Source: Leucobacter aridicollis
Lineage (GTDB): Bacteria; Actinomycetota; Actinomycetes; Actinomycetales; Microbacteriaceae
Assembly: GCF_013409595.1 (NCBI RefSeq)
Contig: NZ_JACCBD010000001.1
Location: 2,046,001 to 2,110,000 of the forward strand
Direction of reading: 5' to 3'
DNA length: 64,000 bases
Shown: piece after piece, positions 16,208 through 27,593 of the stretch
Numbering within the stretch: the stretch's first letter is position 1
How the letters are laid out: each line of letters opens with the position of its first letter
Made by a program: the position numbers and the translations under genes
Notes under the pieces: generated by a model
The model's database searches: none
Told to the model about the DNA's origin: nothing
Seen by the model: the letters and a program-made list of their open reading frames with translations, nothing else

Positions 16208-19200
16208 GCACCCGGTCGAGCTGCGCAACCATGAAGTCGGCGCTCTCCGCGCTGAGCGTCAGCGGCGGCTTCACCTTGAGCACGTTCGAGCGCTCCGAGG
16301 TCGTGAGCACGACGACGCCGAGCTCCCGCAGGCGCTCGCAGATCGCCGCGGCCTCGGCGGTCGCCGGTTCCATCGTCTCGCGGTCGCGCACAAGCTCGAC
16401 GCCGAGGTAGAGGCCCTCGCCGTGGATCGGGCCGACGATGTCGTGCGTCTCGGCGAGCGCGCGGAACCCGCTCGCGAGGCGTTCACCCACCGTCGCCGCG
16501 TTCTGCTGGAGCTGTTCGTCGCGCATCGCGTCGAGGACGGCGATGCCAACGCGGCAGGACAGCGGGTTGCCGCCGGCAGACGAGAAGAACTGGCCCTGGC
16601 TGGCGAGCGCGTCGGCGATCTTCTTCGAGGTGATCACGCCGCCGATCGGGAAGCCGTTGCCCATCGGCTTCGCGATCGTGATGATGTCGGGCATGACCCC
16701 GGACTGTTCGAAGCCCCAGAACGACGAGCCCATGCGGCCGAAGCCGACCTGCACTTCGTCGGCGATGCAGAGCCCGCCGGCGGCCCGCACCCGCGCGTAG
16801 GCGTCGCGCAGGTACCCTTCTGGCAGCAGCACGCCGCCAGCGTTTCCGAGCACCGACTCGCAGATGAATGCGGCGACGTCGCGCCCGTCTGCTGCGAGCG
16901 AGTCGAGGTCGGCCCCGAGGTCTGCAGCGTAGCGCGCGCCGACTGTCGTGTCGCCGGCGGCGCCGCGGTACGTGCCGCGGAACCGGTTGGGCACGTCGGC
17001 GACGTGCACCCAGTCGGGCCGGTTCTCGAGCGCGTACGGGTTGTCGTACGCGCTCGTGGTGACGGCGTCGCTCGCCATCGTCCAGCCGTGGTACGCCTCG
17101 CGGAGCGCGACGACGGTCTTGCGGCCGGTCGCGGCCTGCGCGAGGCGCAGCGCGAGGTCGACGGCTTCCGAGCCGCTGTTCACGAGCAGCACGGTGTCGA
17201 GTTCGGAGTCCTGCGGGAGCAGCGCGAGGAGCCGCTCGCTGTACTCGGCGAGCTCGCGGTAGAGGAAGCGGGAGTTCGTGTTCAGGATCCGGATCTGGCG
17301 ACTCATCGCGTCAGCCACGCCAGGGTGGCCGTGGCCGAGGCCCGTGACGTTGTTCACCATGTCGACGTAGGTTCGGCCGGTCGTGTCAACGAGGTGGTGG
17401 CGCCACCCGCGCTCGATCTGCATCGGGCTCTCGTAGTAGCGCTCCTGCGCGCTCGCGAAGATCTGCGCGCGGCGGGCAAGCTCGTCGCCGGCCTCGTCGC
17501 GCTGCGACAGCGACGCGAGCGAGAGCAGCGGGGCAGGATCCTGAGTGAGCCGCCGCCACGCGGCAACACGCTCGGGAGCGACAAACTGCGCGCGCCCGGG
17601 CGCGGGCCCGTCGAGGTTGAGGATCGCCGGGGCGAGCCCCGAGACCGCGTCAGCACGGCACAGCATGACCGCGATCGCGCGCGGGTCATCCGAGGCGGCC
17701 AGCTCGGCAACCGCGTCCCCCGCGCCCACCGCGGCGCCCTCTGTCACGGCCGGCACGGCGCCGTCGATGGACAGGAACCAGCCGTCGCCGGTGTCGATGA
17801 GGAGGCCGCGCGTCGTCGCCGCGACGACAGTTCCGGCGACCGGCGTTGCGACCGTGGTGGCGACGCCGGGGGCGACCCAGGCCTCGGTGCCAATCGGCCA
17901 GGTGGCGGCGCCGTCGATGTCGTCGATCGCGGCGCGGGTGAGCCGGTACACGCCGTACGGGAACACCGCGGCCGCGGCGCCCGTGACGAAGGCGTCGTCG
18001 ACAAGATCCTGCTCCGCCTCGGCGGCGAGCCACTTGCCAGCGTCGAGCGCGTCGGCTTCGACCCCGGGATCGAGCACGACGACCTCGCCAGCGAGGTCAG
18101 GCAGCAGGGCACGCAGTGGCGGCTTCGGGCCCGTGGACGTCGGAGGTGCGACCGCGACGGCCGCCTGGAGCCGCAGGCCGCCCTCGGCGTCCGGACTGCC
18201 GATGAACCCGAGCGCGGCGAGCACCTGCTCGGTCATCTCGGTTAGCGGGTAGCGGGTCGCGGCGTCGAAGATCGCCTGCTCCCCCGCAATGCGCTCGCGG
18301 GCGTAGTCGTTGTCGCCATCGATTTCGAGCTGGCGCCAGCCGCTCGCGACGAGCAGTGCCGCGCGAAGCACGACGAGCGGCCAGATGGCGCGCGCCTCAG
18401 GCTGCGAGATCGGCGCGGTCTCGTTGAACGAGCCGACTGCTTCGAGCACCCGCACCGGGCGGGCCGCGTCGTGATGCAGCAGGGACGAGAGCGTCACGGC
18501 GAGCTCCGCGATGCGCCAGCCGTACGACAGATCCCCGAGGTCGAGGACCGTGCCGGGGTGGATACGCGAGTCGTCTCCGCGGACCCCGACCACGTTGTCG
18601 TCGGTGAGATCGCCGTGAATGGCCTGCACCGCGAGCTCGCCGGCGACGACGTCGAGCGCGGCCTGCGCCTCGGCGGCCGCGGCGAGCACGCGCTCGCGCA
18701 GCTCCGCGTCAGAGATCGCGGCTGCGAGCCCGAGCGTCTCCTCGTGGGCGACCCGCATGTCCCACATGTGTGCGCGCTCGAGTCCCTCGTGCGCGAGGCC
18801 GCCGAGCGCGTTCACCGACGCCGCGGCGAGCGCACCGAACTCGCGAATGACGACCGGCGCGAGATAGCCGCAGTCGACCAGGGACTCGCCCGCCACGAAC
18901 TCGCTCCGGCGCACGGCGAACTCGCTCCAGCGCTGCACGAGGTCACCGTCGAGGCCTGGAAGCACCGCGGGCACGGCTACGCCGGCCGCCCGGTACGCGT
19001 CGAGCGCGAGATGCTGGGCCTCGCGCGCCGACTCCGCAAACACCGGGTGGTCGACGCGGAGCACCGTGCGCGAGCCGTCTGCGGCCTCGAGCACGAAATT
19101 CCGATCCTGATTGCTGCCCAGCTCGCGAGCAACGACGTCGACGCCGTAGTGGTCGCTCGCAATCGCGGTCGCGTCAGCCTCGGAAACATCGGGCCGGACC

Positions 19201-19223
19201 AGGCCACCACTCGGTTGCACCAC
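16191..19223 (-). CDS. APH-type kinase / M23-like / class III aminotransferase fusion
   Basis: Three-part protein (1010 aa). Residues ~1-340 form an aminoglycoside-phosphotransferase-type kinase domain (catalytic HGDLTDDN near 203-210). Residues ~400-530 resemble an M23/lipoyl-like beta domain (GVATTVATPVAGTVVAATT). The C-terminal ~420 residues are a PLP class III aminotransferase with NSGSEAVDLALRLA, ADEVQVGFGRMG and the PLP Lys in AKPMGNGFPIGG (about Lys850). Human relatives of the C-terminal part (ETNPPL, PHYKPL) are phospho-lyases acting on phosphoethanolamine and phosphohydroxylysine, and HYKK is an APH-type kinase. A kinase plus phospho-lyase in one chain is therefore my inference. GTG 19223 is chosen because AAAGGTGG lies 6 nt upstream; a second GTG follows directly. 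Confidence 0.85.
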   Translation of the reverse strand: MVQPSGGLVRPDVSEADATAIASDHYGVDVVARELGSNQDRNFVLEAADGSRTVLRVDHPVFAESAREAQHLALDAYRAAGVAVPAVLPGLDGDLVQRWSEFAVRRSEFVAGESLVDCGYLAPVVIREFGALAAASVNALGGLAHEGLERAHMWDMRVAHEETLGLAAAISDAELRERVLAAAAEAQAALDVVAGELAVQAIHGDLTDDNVVGVRGDDSRIHPGTVLDLGDLSYGWRIAELAVTLSSLLHHDAARPVRVLEAVGSFNETAPISQPEARAIWPLVVLRAALLVASGWRQLEIDGDNDYARERIAGEQAIFDAATRYPLTEMTEQVLAALGFIGSPDAEGGLRLQAAVAVAPPTSTGPKPPLRALLPDLAGEVVVLDPGVEADALDAGKWLAAEAEQDLVDDAFVTGAAAAVFPYGVYRLTRAAIDDIDGAATWPIGTEAWVAPGVATTVATPVAGTVVAATTRGLLIDTGDGWFLSIDGAVPAVTEGAAVGAGDAVAELAASDDPRAIAVMLCRADAVSGLAPAILNLDGPAPGRAQFVAPERVAAWRRLTQDPAPLLSLASLSQRDEAGDELARRAQIFASAQERYYESPMQIERGWRHHLVDTTGRTYVDMVNNVTGLGHGHPGVADAMSRQIRILNTNSRFLYRELAEYSERLLALLPQDSELDTVLLVNSGSEAVDLALRLAQAATGRKTVVALREAYHGWTMASDAVTTSAYDNPYALENRPDWVHVADVPNRFRGTYRGAAGDTTVGARYAADLGADLDSLAADGRDVAAFICESVLGNAGGVLLPEGYLRDAYARVRAAGGLCIADEVQVGFGRMGSSFWGFEQSGVMPDIITIAKPMGNGFPIGGVITSKKIADALASQGQFFSSAGGNPLSCRVGIAVLDAMRDEQLQQNAATVGERLASGFRALAETHDIVGPIHGEGLYLGVELVRDRETMEPATAEAAAICERLRELGVVVLTTSERSNVLKVKPPLTLSAESADFMVAQLDRVLTEGW

Positions 19224-19350
19224 AGGAAACCACCTTTGCAAATGCGCTCGGCGCGCTCAAACGATTCTGAGCAGAGTGTATCGCTTGCCAGGGGCCCCGG
19301 TCATACCGTGCCCCGATTCACGTAGGTGGAACCCCGCAGTACCCGACGAA

Positions 19351-19953
19351 CTACTCTCCGTCGGCGAACAGTTCAGCAATTGCGGGCGCGAGCTGCGTAA
19401 ACGCGCGCGTCCGGTGCGACACGAGGTTCTTCTCCTCCGGACGCATCTCGGCCGCCGAGCGTCGCTCCCCCTCGGGCATGAAGATCGGGTCGTAGCCGAA
19501 CCCGTTCTCCCCCACCGGCGCGGTGAGCAACGACCCCTGCCACACGCCAAGCTCGCACACTTCCTGCCCCTCGGGCGTGACGAGCGCGGCGGCGCACACG
19601 AAGCCGGCGGCCCGGTGTTCCTCGGCAATGTCCGAGAGCTGCTCGAGCAGCAGCGTGACGTTCGCCTGGTCGTTGCGGGCGTGTCCGCCCCAGCGAGCCG
19701 AGAAGATTCCCGGGCTGCCGCCGAGCACCTCGACCGCGATGCCCGAGTCGTCCGCGAGCGCAGGCAGGCCAGTGTGTGCCGCCGCGGCGCGCGCCTTCAG
19801 GAGCGCGTTCGCCTCGAAGCTCAGTCCGTCCTCAACCGGCTCCGGGCCGTCGTAGCCGACGAGCTCGATCCCCGGGATCAGCGGCTCAAGGACGGCCCGC
19901 AGCTCGACGAGCTTGTTGGCGTTGTGCGATGCAAGAACAAGGGTGCGTGACAT
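19351..19953 (-). CDS. rdgB: XTP/dITP diphosphatase (RdgB/HAM1)
   Basis: House-cleaning pyrophosphatase (200 aa) that removes dITP, XTP and other damaged purine nucleotides before incorporation. Motifs: SHNANKLVEL at the N-terminus, ALADDSGIAVE, ARWGGHARND, NGFGYDPIF and the C-terminal SHRTRAF. The ATG at 19953 has GGAG 7 nt upstream, which overlaps a possible TTG start four codons earlier. Lies 77 nt downstream of rph in the conserved actinobacterial murI-rph-rdgB order. Confidence 0.95.
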   Translation of the reverse strand: MSRTLVLASHNANKLVELRAVLEPLIPGIELVGYDGPEPVEDGLSFEANALLKARAAAAHTGLPALADDSGIAVEVLGGSPGIFSARWGGHARNDQANVTLLLEQLSDIAEEHRAAGFVCAAALVTPEGQEVCELGVWQGSLLTAPVGENGFGYDPIFMPEGERRSAAEMRPEEKNLVSHRTRAFTQLAPAIAELFADGE

Positions 19954-20030
19954 GGGTGACTCCAAACGTTTCTACCGTGCGCTGTTCCCCAACAGCGCTC
20001 GGCGTCAAATTAGTCCGCGGGCGACGCGAC

Positions 20031-20765
20031 TTAGCCGGCGAGCGCGCCCTGCTGCAGTGCCGCGAGCTCGGACGTGCTCACGAGCGCGAGATCGAGCAGC
20101 GAGTTCAGCTCGGCGCGGTTGAACGGCGTGCCCTCGGCCGTGCCCTGTACCTCAACGAAGTCTCCGGCCCCGGTCACGACGACGTTCATGTCGGTCTCGG
20201 CGCCCGAGTCCTCGATGTAATTGAGGTCGCTGACGGGTGTGCCGTCGACGATCCCGACGGAGACCGCCGCGACCGTATCGATGAGCGGCTTCGCGTTGCG
20301 CGCGATGTGTCCGTTCGCGCGCGCCCACTCGACGGCGTCAGCGAGCGCGACGTAGGCGCCCGTGATCGACGCGGTGCGGGTGCCGCCGTCGGCCTGCAGG
20401 ACGTCGCAGTCGATGACGACGGTGTTTTCTCCGAGCGCCTTGGTATCAATGATCGCGCGCAGGCTCCGGCCGATCAGGCGCGAAATCTCGTGCGTGCGGC
20501 CACCGATCTTGCCCCGGACGGACTCGCGCTGCATGCGCTCGTTCGTCGAGCGCGGCAGCATCGAGTACTCGGCGGTCACCCAGCCGGTGCCCTTGCCCAT
20601 CAGCCACCGCGGCACTCCGGGAGTGAACGAGGCCGTGCAGAGCACCTTCGTGTTACCGAAGGAGATCAGCGCGGATCCCTCGGCCTGCGCGCTCCAACCG
20701 CGCTCAATCGTGACCGGGCGCATCTCGCCTGGGGTGCGTCCGTCAACGCGGGTGATCTCGGTCAT
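20031..20765 (-). CDS. rph: Ribonuclease PH
   Basis: Phosphorolytic 3'-5' exoribonuclease (244 aa) that trims tRNA 3' ends. N-terminal [15 protein letters not shown], the MLPRSTNER region, and [19 protein letters not shown] are diagnostic. GGAGG lies 5 nt before the ATG. Transcribed with murI upstream (48 nt gap) and rdgB downstream. Confidence 0.97.
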   Translation of the reverse strand: MTEITRVDGRTPGEMRPVTIERGWSAQAEGSALISFGNTKVLCTASFTPGVPRWLMGKGTGWVTAEYSMLPRSTNERMQRESVRGKIGGRTHEISRLIGRSLRAIIDTKALGENTVVIDCDVLQADGGTRTASITGAYVALADAVEWARANGHIARNAKPLIDTVAAVSVGIVDGTPVSDLNYIEDSGAETDMNVVVTGAGDFVEVQGTAEGTPFNRAELNSLLDLALVSTSELAALQQGALAG

Positions 20766-20813
20766 GTGTCCTCCGAACGGTAGAAACGATGTGGGCTAGC
20801 GATGGCGGCGGGC

Positions 20814-21656
20814 CTAGATGCTGGCTGCGTGGGCCTTGCCGTTGACGACTGGGTCGAGCGAGTCGCCGCCGATCCCGAGCATGCGACGCGCGAGGCGAAC
20901 GAACTCGCTCGTGTCCCCGCCCGTCGTCTCGTAGCGGATCGTGGGCGGCCCGGCCGCCGGATCCCGCAGCAAATGGTGCTCGGTGAGCTTCTCGAAGACA
21001 AGATTCGCCGTCTCGATATCGCTCGACACGAGCGCGACGTCTGGGCCGACGACCTGCCTGAGTGCTCCGCGCAGGAATGGGTAGTGCGTGCAGCCGAGCA
21101 CGAGCGTGTCGATCTGGTTCGCGATGAGCGGCGCGAGATATTCCTCGGCGACCCGCAGCGTCTCGGGCCCACTCGTCTGGCCCGCCTCGACGAGTTCGAC
21201 GAACCGCGGGCACGCCTGCGACGTCAGCGTCACCTCGGGGCTCGCGGCGAAGTGCTCGTTGTACGCGCCGGATTGGATCGTCGCCGTCGTACCGATCAGC
21301 CCGATCCGACCGTTGCGGGTAATCGAGAGCGCGCTGCGCGCCGTCGGGCCGATCACCTCGACGACAGGCACGTCGTACCGCTCGTACGCGTCGCGGAGCA
21401 CGGCGGCCGAGGCCGTGTTGCATGCGATCACGAGCATCTTCACGCCGGACTCGACGAGGCTGTCGAGAATGCCGAGCGCGAGCTTGCGAACCTCGGCGAT
21501 CGGCCGGGGTCCGTAGGGCGTGTGCGCGGTATCCGCGGCATAGAGGATCGACTCGTTCGGCAGCTGATCCCGAATCGCGCGTGCGACCGTGAGACCCCCA
21601 ACGCCCGAGTCGAATACGCCGATGGGAGCATCGGCGGAGATGGTGCGTGTACTCAC
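20814..21656 (-). CDS. murI: Glutamate racemase
   Basis: Makes D-glutamate for peptidoglycan (280 aa). Both catalytic Cys motifs are present: IACNTASA in the first half and LGCTHYPFL in the second; the N-terminal [12 protein letters not shown] loop is intact. The frame is open 75 codons upstream through repeats, but GTG 21656 gives the family N-terminus and has TAAGCT 7 nt before it, fitting a leaderless transcript. First gene of the murI-rph-rdgB cluster. Confidence 0.95.
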   Translation of the reverse strand: MSTRTISADAPIGVFDSGVGGLTVARAIRDQLPNESILYAADTAHTPYGPRPIAEVRKLALGILDSLVESGVKMLVIACNTASAAVLRDAYERYDVPVVEVIGPTARSALSITRNGRIGLIGTTATIQSGAYNEHFAASPEVTLTSQACPRFVELVEAGQTSGPETLRVAEEYLAPLIANQIDTLVLGCTHYPFLRGALRQVVGPDVALVSSDIETANLVFEKLTEHHLLRDPAAGPPTIRYETTGGDTSEFVRLARRMLGIGGDSLDPVVNGKAHAASI

Positions 21657-21663
21657 GGGTGCA

Positions 21664-21669
21664 AGCTTA
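21664..21669 (-). promoter_or_regulatory. -10 element, probable leaderless start of murI
   Basis: TAAGCT on the minus strand, 7 nt, then the GTG start codon. Confidence 0.5.
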
Positions 21670-21716
21670 CCGGCTGGGCGGGGGCGACCATATTCGGCCG
21701 GGAGGGCCGCGCGAGC

Positions 21717-21770
21717 GTGGCCAGGCCCGTAGGCGTGGCCACGCCCGTGGGCGTTGCCAAGCGCGCGAAT
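21717..21770. repeat. Degenerate 18-bp tandem repeat between rnhB and murI
   Basis: Three imperfect copies of an 18-bp GTGGCCACGCCCGTGGGC-like unit fill the space downstream of rnhB and upstream of the murI promoter. Confidence 0.6.
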
Positions 21771-21780
21771 GTGCGCCGCG

Positions 21781-22440
21781 TCACTTGATCCACGTCTTGC
21801 GATGAAAAGCCGTGAGCCCGTGCTCAGCGATCCCCGCGTAGTGCGCGGCGGCGCCGTAGCCCTTATTGGAGCCCCAGGCATAATGCGGGTGCTCCTCGTG
21901 CGCGGCTCGCATCACGGCATCGCGGGCCACCTTCGCCCGCACCGACGCCGCCGCGACGCTCGCGCATGCCCGGTCAGCGCCGACCCGGGTGACGATGTTC
22001 AGTGGCGCCCGCAGCACCGGCGTGAGCCAGTCGTGCGAGCCGTCGAGCACGATCAGCGCTCGGTCGACGGGCACACCGGCCGTGTGCAGTTCGAGCAGGG
22101 CCCGCCTGGCAGACTCGCCGAGCATCGCGGTGATCCCGCGCTCATCGATCTCGGCCGCAGTCGCGAACCCAACGGCTCCAGGCCCCCACTCGGCGACAAG
22201 CGGGGCGATCGCTTCGCGCTTCTTCTCGCTGAGCAGCTTTGAGTCGCGCAGTCCCTCAGGGAACGTCTCGACGCCAGCGAGCACCGCGTGCGCGCCAACG
22301 GCGACGGGCCCCGCGATCGCGCCGCGACCCACCTCGTCGAGTCCGATGATGAGCTCGGTGCCTGCCGCGAAGGCGGCGAGTTCGACGTCGAGCGTCGGAT
22401 CCTTGCTGAGCGCGGCCGTACTACTCGGCACGAGCCTCAT
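21781..22440 (-). CDS. rnhB: Ribonuclease HII
   Basis: Endonuclease (219 aa) that nicks RNA in RNA-DNA hybrids and removes misincorporated ribonucleotides. [14 protein letters not shown] holds the first two catalytic acidic residues; [13 protein letters not shown] and the later D in VLDGSHDWL follow in order. Its ATG lies 20 nt inside the end of lepB, so it is translationally coupled in the conserved rplS-lepB-rnhB block. Confidence 0.95.
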   Translation of the reverse strand: MRLVPSSTAALSKDPTLDVELAAFAAGTELIIGLDEVGRGAIAGPVAVGAHAVLAGVETFPEGLRDSKLLSEKKREAIAPLVAEWGPGAVGFATAAEIDERGITAMLGESARRALLELHTAGVPVDRALIVLDGSHDWLTPVLRAPLNIVTRVGADRACASVAAASVRAKVARDAVMRAAHEEHPHYAWGSNKGYGAAAHYAGIAEHGLTAFHRKTWIK

Positions 22441-23125
22441 CGACTCCGGTGAACGTGGAGTCCGGGCGGTTCATCCAGCCGAACCGGTCGAGCGGCCAGT
22501 TCAACAGGAACGCCCGGCCGACGATCTCGGACTCGGCGACGAAGCCCTTGCCAGGCTGATCCTGGTTGTAGCGCGAGTCCTTGCTTGCGTAGCGGTTGTC
22601 GCCGAGCACCCACACCGAGCCCTCAGGGACCGTCACGTCAAAGTCGATGTCCGAGGCGCGGGTCTTGCCCTCCGGGATCACGATGTACGGCTCGTCCAGC
22701 GGGACGCCGTTGACCTCGACGCGACCGTTCGCGTCGCAGCAGGTCACGCGGTCGCCGCCAACGCCAATCACGCGCTTCACGACATAGTCGTGGGACGTGT
22801 CAGCCGCGAGTCCGACGGCCTGCAGCAGCTGCTCGAAGGGGCTCGGCGTCGTCGCCATCGCCTTCGGGTACAGCCAGCCGCCCGGATCCTGGAATACGAC
22901 GACGTCGCCCCGCTGCACGTCGACCATGTTCGGAACGAGCTGGTTCACGAGAATGCGGTCGTTCACCTGGAGGGTCTCCTCCATCGAACTCGACGGGATA
23001 TAGAAGCTTCGCACCAGGAAGCTCTTCAGCAGGAAGGAGATCAGGAATGCGACGACCAAGATGATCACGAGGTCCCGCAGGAAACCCAGCAGGCCTCCCC
23101 GTCGTCGTTCCGCAGTGTCGCTCAT
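22421..23125 (-). CDS. lepB: Signal peptidase I
   Basis: Membrane serine protease (234 aa) that removes signal peptides from secreted proteins. One N-terminal membrane helix (residues ~16-38) is followed by the catalytic Ser47 in IPSSSMEETL and the general-base Lys117 in YVVKRVIGVGGDRV; the GDNRYASKDSR box is near residue 175. The small size and single anchor fit the actinobacterial type. Overlaps rnhB by 20 nt. Confidence 0.95.
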   Translation of the reverse strand: MSDTAERRRGGLLGFLRDLVIILVVAFLISFLLKSFLVRSFYIPSSSMEETLQVNDRILVNQLVPNMVDVQRGDVVVFQDPGGWLYPKAMATTPSPFEQLLQAVGLAADTSHDYVVKRVIGVGGDRVTCCDANGRVEVNGVPLDEPYIVIPEGKTRASDIDFDVTVPEGSVWVLGDNRYASKDSRYNQDQPGKGFVAESEIVGRAFLLNWPLDRFGWMNRPDSTFTGVDEARAE

Positions 23126-23190
23126 AGATGCTCACATTCTTCGTCGCAGACCGCGTGCGGAACGCGCACGGCATTATCAACAGTACCGAC

Positions 23191-23232
23191 AGTTCAGGCC
23201 CCCAGCCTGTGAAGCGGCGGAGGGCCTGAACT
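23191..23232 (-). terminator. Hairpin after rplS
   Basis: AGTTCAGGCCC and GGGCCTGAACT (11 bp) enclose a 20-nt loop, just downstream of the rplS stop and before lepB. No T run, so it may be a weak terminator or processing stem. Confidence 0.5.
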
Positions 23233-23247
23233 CAAAAAGCGATACGC

Positions 23248-23595
23248 TTACGCGTCGCGCTTCTCCTTGATCTTCGCCTTCTTGCCGGTGAGGCCACGGA
23301 GGTAGTAGAGCTTCGCACGGCGAACGTCGCCGCGCGAAACGACCTCGATCTGCTCGATCGTCGGCGAGTGCACGGGGAACTTACGCTCCACGCCCACCTG
23401 GAAGCTGATCTTGCGAACGGTGAAGGTCTCACGAACGCCCTCGCCGTGACGCGAGATAACGACGCCCTGGAACACCTGGACACGCGAGCGGTTACCCTCG
23501 ACGATGTTCACGTGAACCTTGACGGTGTCACCTGCGCGGAAATCGGGGATGTCGCTCTTGAGCGACGGGGCATCGACGTGGTCGAGCTTCTGCAT
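23248..23595 (-). CDS. rplS: 50S ribosomal protein L19
   Basis: Ribosomal protein (115 aa) at the 30S-50S interface. The [29 protein letters not shown] and [14 protein letters not shown] segments are family-typical, with a Lys-rich tail. The ATG at 23595 is the correct start (nine codons inside the open frame), with GAGAGAG about 7 nt upstream. A ~120-nt leader with long-range pairing precedes it. Confidence 0.97.
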   Translation of the reverse strand: MQKLDHVDAPSLKSDIPDFRAGDTVKVHVNIVEGNRSRVQVFQGVVISRHGEGVRETFTVRKISFQVGVERKFPVHSPTIEQIEVVSRGDVRRAKLYYLRGLTGKKAKIKEKRDA

Positions 23596-23715
23596 GATGA
23601 TCTCTCTCTGCGCCCGCCGCAAGTCGGTACGCGGAATAATTGTTCAAAGAATTTGCGTGCGTTCACGGTGAGTGCGAAACCCTTGCGGCAGAGTCGCACC
23701 GTGGCACAAGGATCT
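23596..23715 (-). other. rplS 5' leader with possible long-range helix
   Basis: Between the -10 and the start, GCCGCAAG (23682-23689 read on the minus strand) can pair with CTTGCGGC (23616-23623), right beside the Shine-Dalgarno site; a smaller GTGCGA/TCGCAC stem lies inside. The layout suits translational autoregulation of L19, but I know of no proof for this lineage. Confidence 0.4.
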
Positions 23716-23721
23716 ATTATG
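23716..23721 (-). promoter_or_regulatory. Extended -10 element of rplS
   Basis: TGGCATAAT on the minus strand is a strong extended -10; no clear -35 is seen. It predicts a transcript start near 23708 and a leader of roughly 115 nt. Confidence 0.5.
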
Positions 23722-23744
23722 CCACATCGTGGGTTGGGGACGCA

Positions 23745-24296
23745 TCACCCCTTGCCAGCGCGCCGAACCCGGTGTCGCGCCGTGACGAACGCACCGTTCG
23801 TTCCCTGCTCGATGAGCTCGAGGTCGAGACGGCGCGGGAGTAGCGGGCGCCCGCGCCCGAGCGTCACTGGCGCTATTGAGAGGTGCACCTCGTCGAGCAG
23901 TCCTGCGTCGGCGAACTGGCCGGCGAGCTCGCCGCCGCCGACCACCCAGAGATCCTTCTCGCCCGCCGCTTGGCGCATCGCCTCGTACACCGCCGAGACG
24001 TCGCCACGCGCGAAGCGCACGTCGGCGGTGCCGTCGGCTGCGGTGGAAGCGGGCGCGGCAAGGTCGCGGGTCGTGAGCACCCAGGCCGGCATCTCGTAGC
24101 TCCAGCCCCCGTTGGCGAGGACCCACTCGTAGGTGGTCGAACCCATCGCGATCGCGCCAATGTTCGCGATGAACGAGTCGTAGTCGTTGCCGCCGCCCGG
24201 TTCCTGCGCGTGCGAGAGCAGCCAGTCAAGGGAGTCGTGTTCGTCGGCGATAAAGCCGTCGAGTGACGAGGCGACGTAGTAGATAAGACGAGACAT
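23745..24296 (-). CDS. Dihydrofolate reductase-family (RibD C-terminal) protein
   Basis: Reductase-like protein (183 aa) of the RibD_C fold. N-terminal YYVASSLDGFIAD, central MGSTTYEWV and C-terminal DLWVVGGGELAGQFADAGLLDE are family marks. The true substrate of this group is unknown and need not be folate. Starts 41 nt after the AraC-DinB gene with AAAGGAC before the ATG, so the two are likely co-transcribed. Confidence 0.85.
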   Translation of the reverse strand: MSRLIYYVASSLDGFIADEHDSLDWLLSHAQEPGGGNDYDSFIANIGAIAMGSTTYEWVLANGGWSYEMPAWVLTTRDLAAPASTAADGTADVRFARGDVSAVYEAMRQAAGEKDLWVVGGGELAGQFADAGLLDEVHLSIAPVTLGRGRPLLPRRLDLELIEQGTNGAFVTARHRVRRAGKG

Positions 24297-24337
24297 GAAA
24301 GTCCTTTCGGCGTGAATGATGATCGTTGAGTGGGCGC

Positions 24338-25255
24338 TTATGCTTCCCCGCGGCGGGCGCGGAGCCAGAGGATCGGATCGCCCGCGTCGCGCTCGAGTCC
24401 GTGCTCAGCGAGCATGCCCCGCGCGACCTCACGGCGGTGCGCGCCGTAGTGCAGCACGTGAGCGACGACGCCGCTGAGCTGAAAGCTTTCGGGCGGCACG
24501 CAGAGCGCGTCGATCACCCGGTCCTGCCAGGCTCCGCCACGGTCGATCTCGCGCACCCGCGCGATCCATCCGGCCGTCACTGCCTCGTGCCGGTGCGCGA
24601 GATCGGCCATCACCCGGGGCGCGTCGAGTGCCACCGGGGTCGGCGCCGTTCTGCCGTCGAGCACAGCGAGCCACGTCTCCTTTGCATACACGAGCCCCGC
24701 GAGCACCGCCACGATGCTCGGCTCATCGCCCGCCCAATCGAGCACCCGCTGCCCCGGCCGTTGCGCACGCACGACGACGTCCGTCGGCAGCGTCGCCGCG
24801 AACGCGATCAGGGCGGCCGTATCGTCGGCGTCGTGCAGCAGTTGCTGCTCAAGGAGTGGGTTTGCTGGGGTGCGCTGCTCCTCGATCCAGATCGACATCG
24901 GCGGATGGAAGTGGATGCCGTTCGCGCTCGGCAGCCAGTGGCCTGCTCCGTGCGCGCTCGGCGGGTGGCCGAAGGCCTTGGAATACGCCCTGCTGAAGCC
25001 CTCCGCAGAGTCGTAGCCGGCCGCAATCGCCGCGTCGAGCACGCTCGCCCCGTCGCGCAGCTGCCACGCGGCTCGCTCGAGGAGCACGCGACGCCGCAGC
25101 GCCGCCGGCGACTCCCCCGCCGCCGCCGAGACCGTGCGCGCGAAGTGGAACCGCGACGCGTGAGCCGCCCCCGCCATGTCGTCGAGGGTGCGGTTTGGCT
25201 CGTCGAGCACTGCATCAAGTAGCTCGCGGAGGCGGTCTGGCCCGGAAGTGGTCAT
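24338..25255 (-). CDS. AraC-family regulator fused to a DinB-like domain
   Basis: Protein of 305 aa with an AraC-type double helix-turn-helix at the N-terminus (residues ~10-100: TLDDMAGAAHASRFHFARTV, then DAAIAAGYDSAEGFSRAYSKAFG) and a DinB-like four-helix domain in the C-terminal half, with His residues in HVLHYGAHRREVARGML likely binding metal. The DNA-binding part comes first, opposite to classic AraC regulators. ATG 25255 is chosen by family fit; a weak CACACT lies 6 nt upstream. Divergent from recQ. Confidence 0.8.
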   Translation of the reverse strand: MTTSGPDRLRELLDAVLDEPNRTLDDMAGAAHASRFHFARTVSAAAGESPAALRRRVLLERAAWQLRDGASVLDAAIAAGYDSAEGFSRAYSKAFGHPPSAHGAGHWLPSANGIHFHPPMSIWIEEQRTPANPLLEQQLLHDADDTAALIAFAATLPTDVVVRAQRPGQRVLDWAGDEPSIVAVLAGLVYAKETWLAVLDGRTAPTPVALDAPRVMADLAHRHEAVTAGWIARVREIDRGGAWQDRVIDALCVPPESFQLSGVVAHVLHYGAHRREVARGMLAEHGLERDAGDPILWLRARRGEA

Positions 25256-25405
25256 GACTCTAGTGTGACCTGCCGCGCACGGCAGCGCATGACCGATCTT
25301 GCGCACTCGCCCGGCGCGGGTCGCGCGGCAGGCGGGGCCGTCGCCCCCGGGAGCCGGAGGCGAGTCTCGCCCACGGGCGTCGGTCGTACCTGAGAGGATC
25401 GAAGC

Positions 25406-27520
<2,115 letters not shown>

Positions 27521-27581
27521 GCCGGGCGCCCGGGTCGTCGCCGTGCCGAATCGGTCCGTGACTTCGCCCGGTCACACACGT

Positions 27582-27587
27582 TAGGCT
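27582..27587 (+). promoter_or_regulatory. -10 element, probable leaderless start of small membrane protein
   Basis: TAGGCT, 6 nt, then ATG at 27594; a GTGACT-like -35 lies 18 nt upstream of the -10. Confidence 0.55.
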
Positions 27588-27593
27588 GCAGCC

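Noticed and set aside
16422..18245. A 607-codon open frame antisense to the aminotransferase fusion
   Set aside because: Shadow frame; the minus strand has all the class III aminotransferase motifs.
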